This document shows, one piece after another, positions 53,366 through 64,000 of a stretch of DNA of 64,000 nucleotides. The stretch lies in NCBI GenBank assembly GCA_013368315.1, contig JAACJM010000119.1, positions 186,001 through 250,000 on the forward strand, read 5' to 3'. The position numbers were made by a program, and so were the translations under genes. The notes under the pieces are model-generated. The model searched no databases and was not told the DNA's origin. It saw nothing but the letters and a program-made list of their open reading frames with translations. Origin of the DNA: Tetrapyrgos nigripes. Its lineage: Eukaryota; Basidiomycota; Agaricomycetes; Agaricales; Campanellaceae. The stretch's first letter is position 1, and each line of letters opens with the position of its first letter.

Positions 53366-55057
53366 GCTCTTTGCTGGCATCATTCTCTCTTGCATGTAAG
53401 TAGGTCAGAAATGGGTGTTCATATTGCAATTCTTTGTTAATCTATTTACTGGGGCAGATGCCTTGGAATACTTCTTGCCCAGACTTGGACTTATATCTTC
53501 AATAATCAAGATGTATGGATGCTGAGAACATTGGTAGGCCTCAGTATGTCTGTGACTTGATAGACAGTATTGATTGTGTGATACAGGTGCTACTTGTATT
53601 GTGAGCAGTCTTTTCATCCTGTTTGCTAATGCTCCGTTGATCTAAGTCACTTTTTGTGTAGTCTATTGGAACTAGTATTCACCTGCACAAATGTGCAGGT
53701 TTTACAGCACTATCTTGTCAGCTAAATGCTTTTATTACAGACATCTTGTGCAGCTGACTATCTGTCTTTGAATAGGTAGCAAACTTTGGGAATTTGTCCT
53801 TACTCTTCCAAATCTCTACGTGGGAGATTGATTCAGCTTTCAAGGTTGTAAATTTACTGACAATGCTTTGTAGTGGTATGATAGTTGGTCATGCAGTGAC
53901 ATCTATCAGCATATTTTGTGTCTACTGCTTTTTTATGACTCGGGTATGGTTGAGTAAGTAATATCTGTAATGGCTACCCTGACAGCTTACTGATTTGCAC
54001 ATTGCAAACAGTTGGAAAATTCCGTTGGATTTTGCTGCCTATTGTAAGTGCAGCCTTTAAGTTCCATGACCTGTGGTCATCATATCTTAATGGTGAATGT
54101 CAGGGAGGCTTGGCTACTGCTAGTTTAGGTATGTCATAAATTTTGCATCTAATTGACATGTTTCACTAATAATTGTTTTGTGAATAGTTGCTGGCCTTTT
54201 GATTTCAGCTCAGATGTCAGTGCACAAATCACTCGATGAATTTCAGCATCCTTTCTTCAAGGTGAGTGAGCCTAAAGGATACTAATATCAAAGCTGTCAC
54301 CATCCAAGCGTGTCTGTTGACTTGACTGGTTTTAGTTACTAGTTGGAATTGACGCTTGTTGTGCAGCAGCTGCAAATGTTCTAGTAACATTCCAACTTTG
54401 CCATGACTTTTTCCAATTCAGGACTGGAATTAAAAGGCAAGCATTAATGAAATTACTGAAACTTGTAATTGAAAATTGAACATCAACTTGACAACTATCC
54501 AGAACAGAAAAACTCATTCAGAAACTTATTCAGTCTATGGTTACTCGTGGTGCTCTTGTCACCATGGTTCAAATTTGCTTCATTGCAACCTACTATGCTG
54601 GAATTGAAAAATTATACTGGCAAGTCCAATTTTCACAGCCTCTTGAACAGCTGAAATGATTGAGTATATAACAATCAGGATGTCTTTCTATTTTATTATG
54701 GGAAGAACCTCTGCAATCACTATGTGTAAGCCTCCAGGTCTCTTGGCATAATTTATAGAGCACCTACTGGCTCCATTTCTAGTTGCCATTCTCAATTCTA
54801 GGGAAAAGTTGCGCAGAATTGCAGGGGATGTTGTCACAAATGGCAACTTCAGTTATGTGGTGAACAGCAGACTACAAACACATCAGTCTGAAAATTCAAT
54901 CAGCTTCAATCAGCCCGAGTTCAGAAACATTACTGAGGTTTGCTTTTTTGATAATATTTTACATGGTACTTATTGCTGACTATGATTCAATCTGTAGAAT
55001 GAAGAACAGAAAGTCCAAGGCCTTGTCGTTCCACCCGAGGTCCATGACCATTGTTGA
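53295..55057 (+). CDS. DUF6534-type multi-pass membrane protein
   Basis: Start at 53295: MSEPDGFPSTSIPLGVDISN, then NPFNGLFAGIILSC. About a dozen short exons follow, joined in phase. Blocks are LGILLAQTWTYIFNNQDVWM, VFLLELVFTCTNVQVLQHYL, ANFGNLSLLFQISTWEIDSA, FCVYCFFMTRVWL, GKFRWILLPI and DACCAAAANVLVTFQLCHDF. Then come FRTGIKRTEKLIQKLIQSMV, VQICFIATYYAG, LNSREKLRR and a C-terminus ending PPEVHDHC. The succession of about seven hydrophobic segments, the W-E/HYLV-NFG pattern and R-TGF/IKR-T-x-x-L-I-x-x-L-I match DUF6534, an Agaricomycete family of unknown function. One intron has a GC donor (aaaag|gcaagc, about 54433). The frame is intact, yet CpG is scarce after the first exon, suggesting gene-body methylation. 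A SINE sits about 210 bp upstream. Confidence 0.8.
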
Positions 55058-55502
55058 CTTGGAAGCCTCATTACATTGGGGAGGCTCATATTTATTTAAT
55101 TTTGTTTGGACTGCACTCCAGATGACAAAGTTGAAGAAATGGAGTGTAACAAGAACCATGGCCACATTGAATGTGTATATAAATTAAGTATTGTAAATGT
55201 TATAAGTACTACCAAGTATGAATATCAGAAGTTCAAGTACTATAGTGGCATTGCCATGAGATCTAGAATCAAATCCACATCAGGAAACCAGTCCTTAGAA
55301 AATGAAGTGAAAAATTTTAATAATATGGTGCAATTACTGCTGTTAGCACCAATAGCAAGGATAGCCAAAATTTTTGCTAATTTCCTAGCCCCCTTTGTTA
55401 AATTAGCTGACTTTAGCATCCAATACCAGAACATTACTTGGGTTACGAGATGCTTCAAAACTCTATCTGTGTTCTTGATAGTACTTGCTGGTCACTTTTG
55501 GG
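55058..55502. other. 3' flank of the DUF6534 gene
   Basis: CpG-poor. A long frame at 55106-55549 encodes a basic/hydrophobic peptide without a recognised motif and is not called. Confidence 0.3.
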
Positions 55503-55552
55503 TCCCAAAGGTGCCACTGCTTTGCATGGCAAATTGCGAGGCCCATTGATAA
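55503..55552 (-). mobile_element. SINE 3'-end fragment, probably the far end of the copy at 57990-58176
   Basis: aaaggtgccactgctttgca and tggcaaattgcgaggcccat match the SINE 3' end in minus orientation. The body is absent until about 57990. Confidence 0.55.
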
Positions 55553-55689
55553 GTCAAGGAGTGAAATGGTTTTCATATGCAGTAAAGAATTCTTTTAATT
55601 AGATAGAGCTCTGATGGAGATACAAGGAAATTTAAAGTGGTGCTATTGGTACATACAAGAAGAATGAGAAAGACAGACTCAGAAAGAAC

Positions 55690-56697
55690 TGTCACAAACT
55701 TGAGCCCAACGTCTCTCTCTGAGCTCTAGAAGCTCTGCTGATGAGGAATGAAAATTATCAGGGCCTAGGTGGAGTCTGAACCCAGACAATGACAAAGGCA
55801 AGAGTGAGTGACTCTTGCTCACAAACCCAAGCCAATGCCTACAAGACCAAAAACCAAGCTGCAAGCAGATCGACCCACACACCTGTATGGCAACTGGAGA
55901 TGACAGCGAGGATCAATGACCAAGGAGAATCCCAAGATGATGACAACAAGTAAAGACAAGAACGTCATGTACCACTATAGCACACACTTGAAGTGAAGCA
56001 CAAAGAGGATCAAGAAGTGTAAATTCTTAGGAAATCGAAATACAAGGCGCCAACTAGTTATACTACCTAGCCAAACCCCTGTACCTAACTCCTAAGGATA
56101 ACTGTATAACTGAGACAACTCCTGAGCCAACTCCTGAACCATAAATAAGTGTACCTTAATTAAGAGCTTAATTAAGGGTTGATCAAATAATAGAAATGCG
56201 AACTCAAGTGTGAAACAGTAATAGGAAGTGAACACGATCAAGAAAATCATATGTGAGACTGTGGTGCAATCAAGGGGCAAAGGATAAGGAGTATATGAGA
56301 TATACTGATTGAAAAACCCTTGGAGGGTTTTTGAACAAAAAGGAAATGTGGTACAAGTCAAGAAGGATCCTGCATAACACTTGTGAAAGGAATAAAGATC
56401 AATAACACTCTGAGGGTGATCAAGTGAACAGAAGATGACCAGAGGAATAATAGATCTGATAGAATAAAGTGAAGCAAGAGAGTGTTTGAATAGAGTGAAG
56501 GATTGAACAAAGGATCAGATGTGAATGTAGAAAGAAATAATGAAGAAGTAACAGAGAAATGAATGAAGCAATGAAGGGACTGTACGCAGCTGTAAGTCAT
56601 GATAGAACATATCCATGATGAGTGAGAATCCCTCTAAGGGATTTTGGATAGGTGAAGGGGCTGATCATGACAAGAACCAAGCTGTTGAAAATGTAAC
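55690..56697 (-). repeat. LTR-like dispersed repeat (partner 62868-63648)
   Basis: On the minus strand it begins TGTTACATTTTCAACAGC and ends TTTGTGACA. It shares with 62868-63648 the palindrome aaccctc(c/a)(a/g)agggttttt, the stretch gctgtcatctc(c/a)agttgccatacagg and following text. TG...CA ends and a size near 1 kb suggest a solo LTR. No coding region is attached. Confidence 0.5.
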
Positions 56698-57989
56698 AGT
56701 CATTATCAGTGAATATTCATGGGATGGTAGGGAAAGGGAAAATCCTTGTATTGCTGAGTGACAAGGACTGTTACAATTTCTCACCCCTATTGTACAAGAC
56801 CCTTTAACTTGTCTTTTCCTTTCTTTTCTTTACTTTGTTTCATCTTATCTAACACATGTTTCTCATTTGCTTGTCATGCTTCACCCTTGCTTTCTCCTTT
56901 GCATGCACAATATGCATGTCCACTATTATTTACACATTGAATACATGCATTGTATACATACTGTTTGACATAGCTACTACAGACAGTTTACATGCTTAAT
57001 GCACATTGTACTTTAATTCATAGTTACATGCTCTTTTGTATTTAGGTAGAGGATTCTTCAAGCTAGATTCCCCAGCTCAACCTTATACACCTTTCTACAA
57101 GTCTTACTTCAAGTAATACTCGTCTTCTGAAGTCTTGCTCAAACCTTTCTTTGATAGAAGGGCTCAACAGACAAATGAATGAAAGGCGAAACCTTGAAGT
57201 ACGACTTCCGTCATAACAAGGACTGCCTGCCTGCCAATGAGACATGTAAATGTGTGACAGTTACAGGTCACACAAGCAGTGGAGAAAAAAGACAGCGAGA
57301 CAATAGAGAGTCCATTGTTGTTGACAATGCAGAGAGGGTTATCAGTGCTCACACCATCTGAAAGTCAGCAAGGGTGCTACTGCACTCATGAGATGCCTAT
57401 ACACCAAGTTTGGTGGCCCTAAAGTGACAAGAAGAGGATGGATTGCAGTTTTGCAGATTGGATGACATTTTTGGGAAACATAGAGGTGGATTGCACTGTC
57501 TAGATTTCAAATATGGCTGGACTAGTGGGTCTTGATGACATTTGACATCTGGTAGCAGCATAGTTGAAGGAAGGAGAGCCTTGGAGGTATTGCAAACATA
57601 CTAGAAAGACAAAAGAGAAACAAGGAAAGCGTTAGACACTAGACACATAATGAACAAGTACATATACACACTTGGAAGGTACCAAAAATGTGTTAGATAG
57701 AAGTGACACTTAGACCATACAGATCAACTGTTTGGAAGGCACAAAGACAGAATGCTGGTCAGGACACTTGAAGGAATATAGCAACTGCTCAGTAGGAGCT
57801 AAAAGGATGACACATCACACAAAGAAGATGGTCAAGGGAGACAGAGATACTGTGCAGTCAAAGCATCCTAATTTCCCCACAGTGCTCTAAAAGACACCTT
57901 TAAATGACCTCTTGACAACATTTGAGGGCTGTTGAGGGAAGGTAAACATGTCTGAAGCTCATTGTGCTAGTGGGCCTGTGGCATTGACA
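56698..57989. other. CpG-poor repeat DNA, nothing recognised
   Basis: No protein motif was recognised. It may be an insertion inside the right-hand SINE. Confidence 0.3.
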
Positions 57990-58176
57990 GCAATGAGGGC
58001 AGTGGATTGTGGTGTTGAAGATGCTGACACATTGTCCTTGGACTGAGCAATGAGTCTAGACTGATCATTCAGTTGTTGACATTGTAGAGACTGGCAATAG
58101 AAATCTGCAGGCATGGAAAAGTTGTGATTGAATTGTAAAGGTCACCTAAGTTAACTCAGCCTAAAGGCCTCATAAC
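57990..58176 (-). mobile_element. SINE 5' part, next to the carbonic anhydrase 3' exon
   Basis: gagggcagtgga(t)tgtggtgttga matches the SINE body. acctaagttaactcagccta and aaggcctcataac match its 5' end. The AAC at 58174-58176 equals the AAC left of the SINE at 50755. Confidence 0.65.
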
Positions 58177-58430
58177 TTCAAAGTCCACGCTAAGGATCTG
58201 AGTGCTATTGACACTATAGTAGATAGGCTTTATGACCTTGATCCACCCAACCTGAACATTGATGAATTCGTTATGTGCAATATCAACTTTTTAAAGGAGA
58301 GTCCTTATATCTATCCTGAGATGAAGATCACTGGCTGGGTTTTCAATGATAGGACTGGGAAGGTAAATCACTCTTGCTGACAGTGTCATTTTTGTACTGA
58401 CTTCAGCAGCAGATTCATCAGGTGGCATAG
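58177..58430 (+). pseudogene. Beta-carbonic anhydrase, 3' part of the split gene
   Basis: Exon 58177-58362 (62 codons, open) encodes FKVHAKDLSAIDTIVDRL, NIDEFVMCNINFLKESPYIY and PEMKITGWVFNDRTGK. A GT-AG intron leads to 58407-58430, QQIHQVA and a stop. The V-x-G-W-V-[FY]-D-x-x-T-G-K ending is typical of beta-carbonic anhydrases. The 133 codons at 50171-50754 plus these 69 would make 202 residues, the usual family size, with the reading frame resuming exactly. CpG is depleted here. With no promoter of its own it is presumably dead. Confidence 0.78.
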
Positions 58431-59135
58431 TACACCATGAAATGATCATGTGGCTGTTGAACAAGAATAACTACAATGTATCTTCAGTCTTGGAAACCTT
58501 GTGCAATAGATGATCATGATAATTCAACTTCTTTCTTCTGTGCTCTGTGGTGACCAGAAGCCTAAATAGCTTCACTAATTTAGCATTCTCATGCTTGGAC
58601 TGACTTCTTCAACTTCATGATCAAAAGCTGCAGGCAGTTTTAAGTCTCCATTCATCAACTGTCCATTCAGTGACAAGTAGCTTCAGCCTGAGAGTGCTGA
58701 CAAGTTTGTGGCAAGTCATCAGATCAGAGAGTAGGCAAGAAGTGTCCAACTGACACACCAAAATTGTCTGCCTGGGCTGGTTGTGTGGTCATACAAGATT
58801 CAGCCTGCACTAACTTAGTGAAGTTACAGCCCATGTACTGAATGGCATAAAGCTCTGGGATGGAGTCTGAAATGTTGTTTCTTGTCTCTTCGCTGCATTG
58901 GTGACCCACAGAGACAGACCACCTTTGCAACTTTACCATGGGTTCTCAGTTGCACATGCCCCAACACCCCAAGTGCCTGTGCCATTCAACTGGCCACAGT
59001 TCTTACTGAAAACTATACATTTATGACATCATACAAACATGCCTTTCTTGCCAACCACCAGGCTCTCAGACGAAAACGGCATACGAGATTAGAACATGTA
59101 TACACTGTTGCATGGTTGGATTGCTTGCTTCATAA
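58431..59135. other. Spacer with inverted unknown-gene fragment at 58540-58740
   Basis: The minus strand at 58740-58540 repeats the fragment seen at 49680-49840 in the other orientation. A minus-strand frame at 58724-58939 (EETRNNISDSIPELYAIQYM) may belong to the same unknown gene. Nothing else was recognised. Confidence 0.4.
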
Positions 59136-59646
59136 CACTGAAAGCAAATCCCTGTAAATACGCCACCATACAGGGGTATTACAAACACATATATTTTTCA
59201 GAACAATCCTGTAAGACTGCTGTAAAGCAGGGGGGATTACAGCAACATTTCAGTGTGACATAGTGTCACAGTAATACATTCTGTAATACTCCTGAGAAAT
59301 ACAAAGGTATTTCAGAGTGACACTGGAAGAAATTCCTGGACTTGTTGTAAGGCTGCTGTAATACCCCTGTATGGCAGGGTAATTACAGGAATTTCTTCCA
59401 GTGTCACTTGGAAATACCTCTGTATTTCTCAGCAGTATTACAGAATGTATTACTGTGACACTATGTCACACTGAAATGTTGCTGTAATCCACCCTGATTT
59501 ACAGCAGTCTTACAGGATTGTTCTGAAAAATATATGTGTTTTTAATACTCCTGTAATGTAAGGTGTATTACTTATTGAATGACTTGTAGTAAGGCTGCTG
59601 TAATACCCCTGTATAGTGGCATATTTACAGGGATTTGCTTCCAGTG
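59136..59646. mobile_element. 511-bp CACTA-like foldback MITE
   Basis: Ends CACTGaaagcaaatccctgtaaata and its complement ...tttacagggatttgcttccAGTG. Both sides are flanked by TAA (59133-59135, 59647-59649), a 3-bp target duplication. Inside, about 59180-59335 pairs with about 59385-59540 almost perfectly. The core 59322-59397 is itself bounded by CACTGGAAGAAATTCCTG and its complement. CACT(G) ends with 3-bp duplications are typical of the CACTA/CMC superfamily, to which the Plavaka element of this window also belongs. No coding capacity. Confidence 0.88.
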
Positions 59647-59689
59647 TAATCCAAGCAGTGAGAGTTTTTAGAGCATTTGAGAGATGGAT

Positions 59690-60858
59690 TCACAGAGATA
59701 CATTGTAACATCTAATAAAATCTGCTTTTTGTTCATTCCAAGCAGCACTGCCCAGCTTTTTCACCCATGAGTAATCCAGACCATTGATATCAGTAACTCT
59801 TGACAACACAACAAAGGTCAAACCAGCACAAAATCCCTTCCTTCCCAGTCCAACCTGTGCTTTCTTTATTGTAAGACCTTGAGATTTGCAGACAGTAATG
59901 GCTCATGCCAGTCATAAAGGTAATTGCAATTGGCTGCACAGTTGGCCCTCGAACTTGAAAACTTGCTTATATACAGCAATGGGAATGAGAGATGTGCCTT
60001 CAGGAAAGCCCTCACAAGATTCAGATTGCCAGAGAGTAGGTCCTGTGTATATGGGGATCTCAACGAGGACAGCAAGGGGGAGATCTGATCAGGCACAACC
60101 AGGCTTCCAGACAATGTTGACGACAGTCCTGACAGTGCTGTTCACAAGACCTGTAGAAAGCAAGAAACAGTGAGCTATAGAAAACATCAAGAGCAGAAAG
60201 TTATAGTGACCCTTAGTCTGCCATAGATTTCAGGTCACCATAACTTTTGCACCTTTCACCAGCAAAAGTTCTGGTTCAAGACTGCAGTCTTCTGCAGATG
60301 CTTTGTGAGTACCTCAGCCATCGTTCTTGCAGGTTATCCAAGCACAGGGTTGATTTAGAGTGGCAAGCTGAGAAATGTTGGCATAATCAATGACTTCAGT
60401 TGTGGTGAAAAGGCTGACAGCATCAGAAAAGTCTTCTTGTTGTTGAGGAGAGAGATTAGGCTTGTAATGTGTTTGAAGAAACTCCAAGTCAGAAAGCTGG
60501 AATCCAACAGTAGACACATTTTTCAATAGCTGCCAAAACTGGACCTGAAGTGGATCATTTCCCTGTTGACGCTTCACAACCAAAATACATAGACTTTGTG
60601 AAATTGAACGATAGAGAGCTGTCCTAGAGCAGTATCTTGTTGTGGAGAGGAGAAAAGTGGCTGGTCCTTAACAGGTGGAAGCTGGGTGAAGTCACTGACA
60701 ATAGATAAATGAAAACCACCAAAGATGGCAGAAGCACCCTGAGGCCACATCTGGTGTAGACAAGCATCTACCTTGGTGAACATCCTCTGGCCAACCATTG
60801 ACTTTTCGTCAATGATACCAAAGTGGACACCTTTCCACATTTGTTGGACCCAGGTCAA
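59690..60858 (-). pseudogene. Helitron PIF1-like helicase fragment
   Basis: Minus strand 60858-60574: FGIIDEKSMVGQRMFTKVDA (Walker B-like DE) and FGGFHLSIVSDFTQLPPVKD, the hallmark GGF..GDF.QLPPV of PIF1 helicases. A frameshift near 60580 leads to 60583-60314 (QGNDPLQVQFWQLLKNVSTV, LNQPCAWITCKND). The C-terminal part near 60160-59690 shows AITVCKSQGLTIKKAQVGLG and GLTFVVLSRVTDINGL, then a stop at 59690. Such helicases form the C-terminal half of Helitron RepHel proteins. Several stops and the lack of a Rep domain mark it as a remnant. Confidence 0.85.
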
Positions 60859-61636
60859 TCTGGAAAGATTTAAAGGAGTGGAAACTCCTTTACATATCTT
60901 TCACAAACTAACCTAGATCCAGTCAGAGGAGTGATGGTGCCATTAGATGCAGGAATGCTGAGTGTGGTGAGATGCTGAGCATGGAGTCAAAGGTGAATGA
61001 CTCAACCAACAACAACCTTCCACTCAAGACAAGGTGTGTAGTTTGGGGGTAGGGAGATGCTAAAGCTCTCACAATAGATCTAGACAAACCAAATCTTCAA
61101 GGAAGAAGTAAAAGAAGTGTAATAAAAATCAAGACAAGATGGAGTGCCACTTCGACTGGACAGAGACTAGTCTGGATGGGGGAAAAAGGGTAAAAAGATG
61201 TAAAAGGGATGTGACATGGAGGATCTGAGGGTAGTAGGAGGTAGGTAGAATGCAAAGAGGGTGGTAGGATTGAGGAGGGTGGTTATATATGATGAGGAAA
61301 GGATATATGGGTGCCCTGTTGTGGTGACACTCCAACAAATACAAAATGAAACTGGGGTGGGCAGAAGAGAATGGTAATGCACACAATTGCATATGTGATC
61401 CTTGTAACAGGTCTGATTGCCTTTCATATATCGGACCTGCATGAGAGGAAGAACGAGGGATATCATCATTTCTTCCAGGTCAGTCAGACCCTTCAGAGTG
61501 ACAGCTATTGGAACTGAGGCAGGAAAACATTAGCCAAATTCATGAGAACATACAGACAACATACCTGGATTTGTGTTATTCTCTTTACTCCACTTCTTCA
61601 CATCTTCCTTGTCCTTTCTACACTTCTGACACTCAC
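60859..61636. other. Spacer, nothing recognised
   Basis: CpG-poor sequence. It might be an internally deleted part of the Helitron, but no Rep motif was found. Confidence 0.3.
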
Positions 61637-61905
61637 CATCCTTCCTTCTCCTCACAAACTTTGCATGAATAATAGGTCAAAGCCTCCTCTGCCTTTACAA
61701 AGTTCTCAACACATTTGGCCTGCTGCACATCAAGACAGGAATCATCTGGAAGGTTGATATCCATCATTTCATGGCCATCACCAAAAACTTCATCAAACTT
61801 GTCAGTGGGATTTGATTGTATGCTGTCAGGATCAGGGTCTGGTATTATGTCATTGTCTTCATCTGGTACCTCTTCAACATAAGCAGCTCTTCTTTGTCTT
61901 TCAAT
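61637..61905 (-). pseudogene. Probable Helitron N-terminal fragment
   Basis: An open minus-strand stretch with acidic sequence (VEEVPDEDNDIIPDPDPDS), then CLDVQQAKCVENFVKAEEAL and a CKVCEE metal-binding-like motif just before a gtgagt donor. This resembles the region before the Helitron-like N domain in fungal elements. The link to the helicase fragment downstream is inferred from strand and order. Confidence 0.4.
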
Positions 61906-62252
61906 TGCATGTCACATTAATCTTCCCAGTTTTGTCACAACAATCATCTTCAGTCATTTCATGATGACCTTTTGTACACCATCATTTTCCTGGAGTGTTG
62001 ATTAGAAGATGAGGAGTTGAAGCACTCTTTGTGATGAGCAGGCATGATATGAATAGTACACTATAAGTGGAGCGGCAACTCCATACTTACCTGGGGATTG
62101 TTGGAATTCTATATAATTAGCCACATATGCACCACTCACTTTCCACTTTACTCCACACTTACATAGCTACTTATATCATTACTCCAGACTGATCTCAGAC
62201 ATTACATCGTAGTATCCACTTAGCACCACTTTGCTCTATTTACAGATTTGCT
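61906..62252. other. Spacer, nothing recognised
   Basis: No supported feature. Confidence 0.3.
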
Positions 62253-62545
62253 CAGCCACAGTAGTACATAGTATAAAAGCTTGTAAAAGTAGATACAACA
62301 TCATGCAATTGCAGTAAGCTGTAAGTGCAATACAATATTATCAACTCCATATTATGTGGTCTATGACTTCACTATGAATTACTTAATTGTAATTTCTACA
62401 GCCACAGTAGTACATAGTATAAAAGCTTGTAAAAGTAGATACAACATCATGCAATTGCAGTAAGCTGCAAGCACAATACATTATTATCAGCTCCATATTA
62501 TGTGGTCTATGACTTCACTATGAATTACTTAATTGTAATTTCTAC
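62253..62545. repeat. Tandem duplication, two 146-bp units
   Basis: cagccacagtagtacatag begins both units (62253 and 62399). Only a few bases differ between them. Confidence 0.95.
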
Positions 62546-62867
62546 AGGGATGAGTAGAGCTTGTTAGAGCTTGTTAGAGGGGTGAGTGAGGCAAGTGGTT
62601 AAGTTGAGAAACTTGTTATTTGGAGGGCTATCTACATGCCCTTTTATACCTTTGAGAGGGGCTAAATACATGTGACTACGTATGACTACTTTAACAATAA
62701 GATTGATGTATTTAGTAATGACAGAACAATGATGGTAGTATATTGTATTGTACTTATTGTTCTACATAGAAGGTATTGATGGCTGCATTAGATTGTGCCA
62801 TTTCAACACTTTATACTCACCAGCCACCTGTGCAGCATTATGCATTTGCACACCTTTGAAAGTCAGC

Positions 62868-63648
62868 TGTTGTCAGAAATCCTTGTCTCAGCCACCTTCA
62901 GCATATGTTGTACCCATACACTCCTTCATATTTCCATATTTGTCACTCTTACATCATTCACTGCCTAAGCCCAGAAACCCTCAGAGGGTTTTTCAATTAT
63001 ACCTATGTGCACCTCCACCCTATTCTATTTTTGTTTCATTTATTATGTCAATTATTCATTCCATTTATCGCTCCACATCTATATTCATTGTTTAACATTT
63101 GATTTGTTTATTCTATTCACTGTTTGGGACTTGCAATTGTTTAGTATATTAGTTATAGGAGCACCATAGTTGCAGAGTCTTGATACAGGAGGTAGTTTCA
63201 TGACTCGTATATAGGTAGTGTTCTCCTGTACTCAAGCCTCAGAATTGATCTTGTTGTTGTTTCCTCTCATTCTTCTTTGCTTGTTTCGCATTGCAAATCG
63301 AGGGATACATGCACTGCACTTGTGCGCAGTGAATCTAGTCAGACAACTCTCTCAGGAGTCATAGTTGTCTTGTATCCTTTACAGGGATTCTCATTCTACA
63401 TTCACCACCCATTATCATTCTCCTTGGTCTAGTTCCTTGCTGTCATCTCAGTTGCCATACAGGCGTGTAGATTGATCCACCAGCAGCTCAGATCGTTGGT
63501 CTTGTAAGCTTAGGGTCAGTGGGTGAGTAGTGTCACTCCCTTGAGCTGAAGCCACCCCTATGTTCCAGACTCCTCCTGGGGCATTCTCCCCTCATCAACA
63601 AGCCCATTCAGCAATGAGAGGTTAGCCTGACTTGAGGGTTCATGACAG
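62868..63648 (+). repeat. LTR-like dispersed repeat (partner 55690-56697)
   Basis: Begins TGTTGTCAGAAATCC and ends TTCATGACA. It shares the aaccctcagagggttttt palindrome and the gctgtcatctcagttgccatacagg segment with the partner in the opposite orientation. Confidence 0.5.
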
Positions 63649-64000
63649 AAGATCAATTCTCCCATCGTCATTCAGGGGAATCCATCCAATTATCTTTATC
63701 AATCCTATCCTATCCTTTATTCTTCCTTTCCTGTCAGTACCAAAAACCTTGAGGAGGGGTCGACTCATTCAAGAACCTCTTTGAGCACCTCAGGTACCGC
63801 CATTGGACATCAACATCTTCCTTAGGAACTCACTACTTCTTCAGATCATTGTTGGGGGTTGTTGGTGCTGTTCATCAGTAAAGAGCATTCCTGTTGACAC
63901 CTTTCCAGATGGGGGTATATTGGCTTCAGTATGTTATGATGGGTCACTGCTGGTTTTAGGGGTGCAGTGTCAGTGCTTAATTGGTTGATCAGAACTGCTG
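63649..64000. other. Window end, nothing recognised
   Basis: If the repeat to the left is a 5' LTR, this would be the start of its internal region, but no gag-like frame was recognised. Confidence 0.3.

Noticed and set aside
55106..55549. 147-codon frame downstream of the DUF6534 gene
   Set aside because: Non-ATG-like context, overlaps a SINE end and shows no domain.
62970..63000. Helitron 3' hairpin (aaccctcagagggttttt)
   Set aside because: No CTRR end follows at the expected distance, and the palindrome lies inside an LTR-like repeat.

Overview
The window looks like nuclear DNA of a mushroom-forming basidiomycete (Agaricomycetes). Genes carry many short introns (about 50-70 nt, GT-AG, one GC-AG). 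The families are typical of that group: a cospin-like protease inhibitor, a DUF6534 membrane protein, a basidiomycete-type P450, a NACHT/NB-ARC-TPR receptor, a Plavaka transposon and a chromodomain Ty3/gypsy element. No tRNA, rRNA or CRISPR array was found.

Layout. (1) 1-20 kb is gene-rich and retains CpG: a single-pass membrane protein (905-3040), a small beta-trefoil protease inhibitor (minus, 3860-4483), a tiny unknown gene (minus, 4987-5375), a glycine-rich RRM protein (7241-7964), a TPR protein (minus, 10448-12916), a secreted protein with an acetoacetate-decarboxylase-like motif (13514-14861) and a P450 (minus, 15073-17807). MITEs and a SINE family lie between them. (2) 20-38 kb is a CpG-poor transposon block: a degraded Plavaka element, a gypsy fragment, a full-length but dead gypsy chromovirus with both LTRs (29700-35978) and old repeats. 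(3) 38-45 kb holds an inverted, full-length copy of the first gene (39133-41403). (4) 45-48.5 kb is an NLR-like gene whose TPR array is broken by recurrent TGA codons and one frameshift. It is a CpG-poor island between CpG-containing flanks. (5) 48.5-58.5 kb is a broken beta-carbonic-anhydrase cluster. One copy is cut in two by a SINE and by a 7.4 kb segment carrying an intact DUF6534 gene. (6) 58.5-64 kb holds a CACTA-like foldback MITE, Helitron remnants, LTR-like repeats and a tandem duplication.

Most notable observations: a tRNA-derived SINE family of about 465 bp whose ends are fixed by an empty/filled site pair inside the window; a beta-carbonic anhydrase whose reading frame resumes exactly across a 7.4 kb interruption; TGA codons at the same repeat position in three NLR repeat units, as expected for decay of a methylated CGA codon; a 511 bp element with TAA target duplication that folds into a stem of about 155 bp; a 6-nt microexon; and a 2.6 kb inverted duplication whose breakpoint cuts the C-terminus of one gene copy.

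Exon borders were read by eye from splice signals, phase and protein continuity. Family names come from recalled motifs and were not checked by database search.
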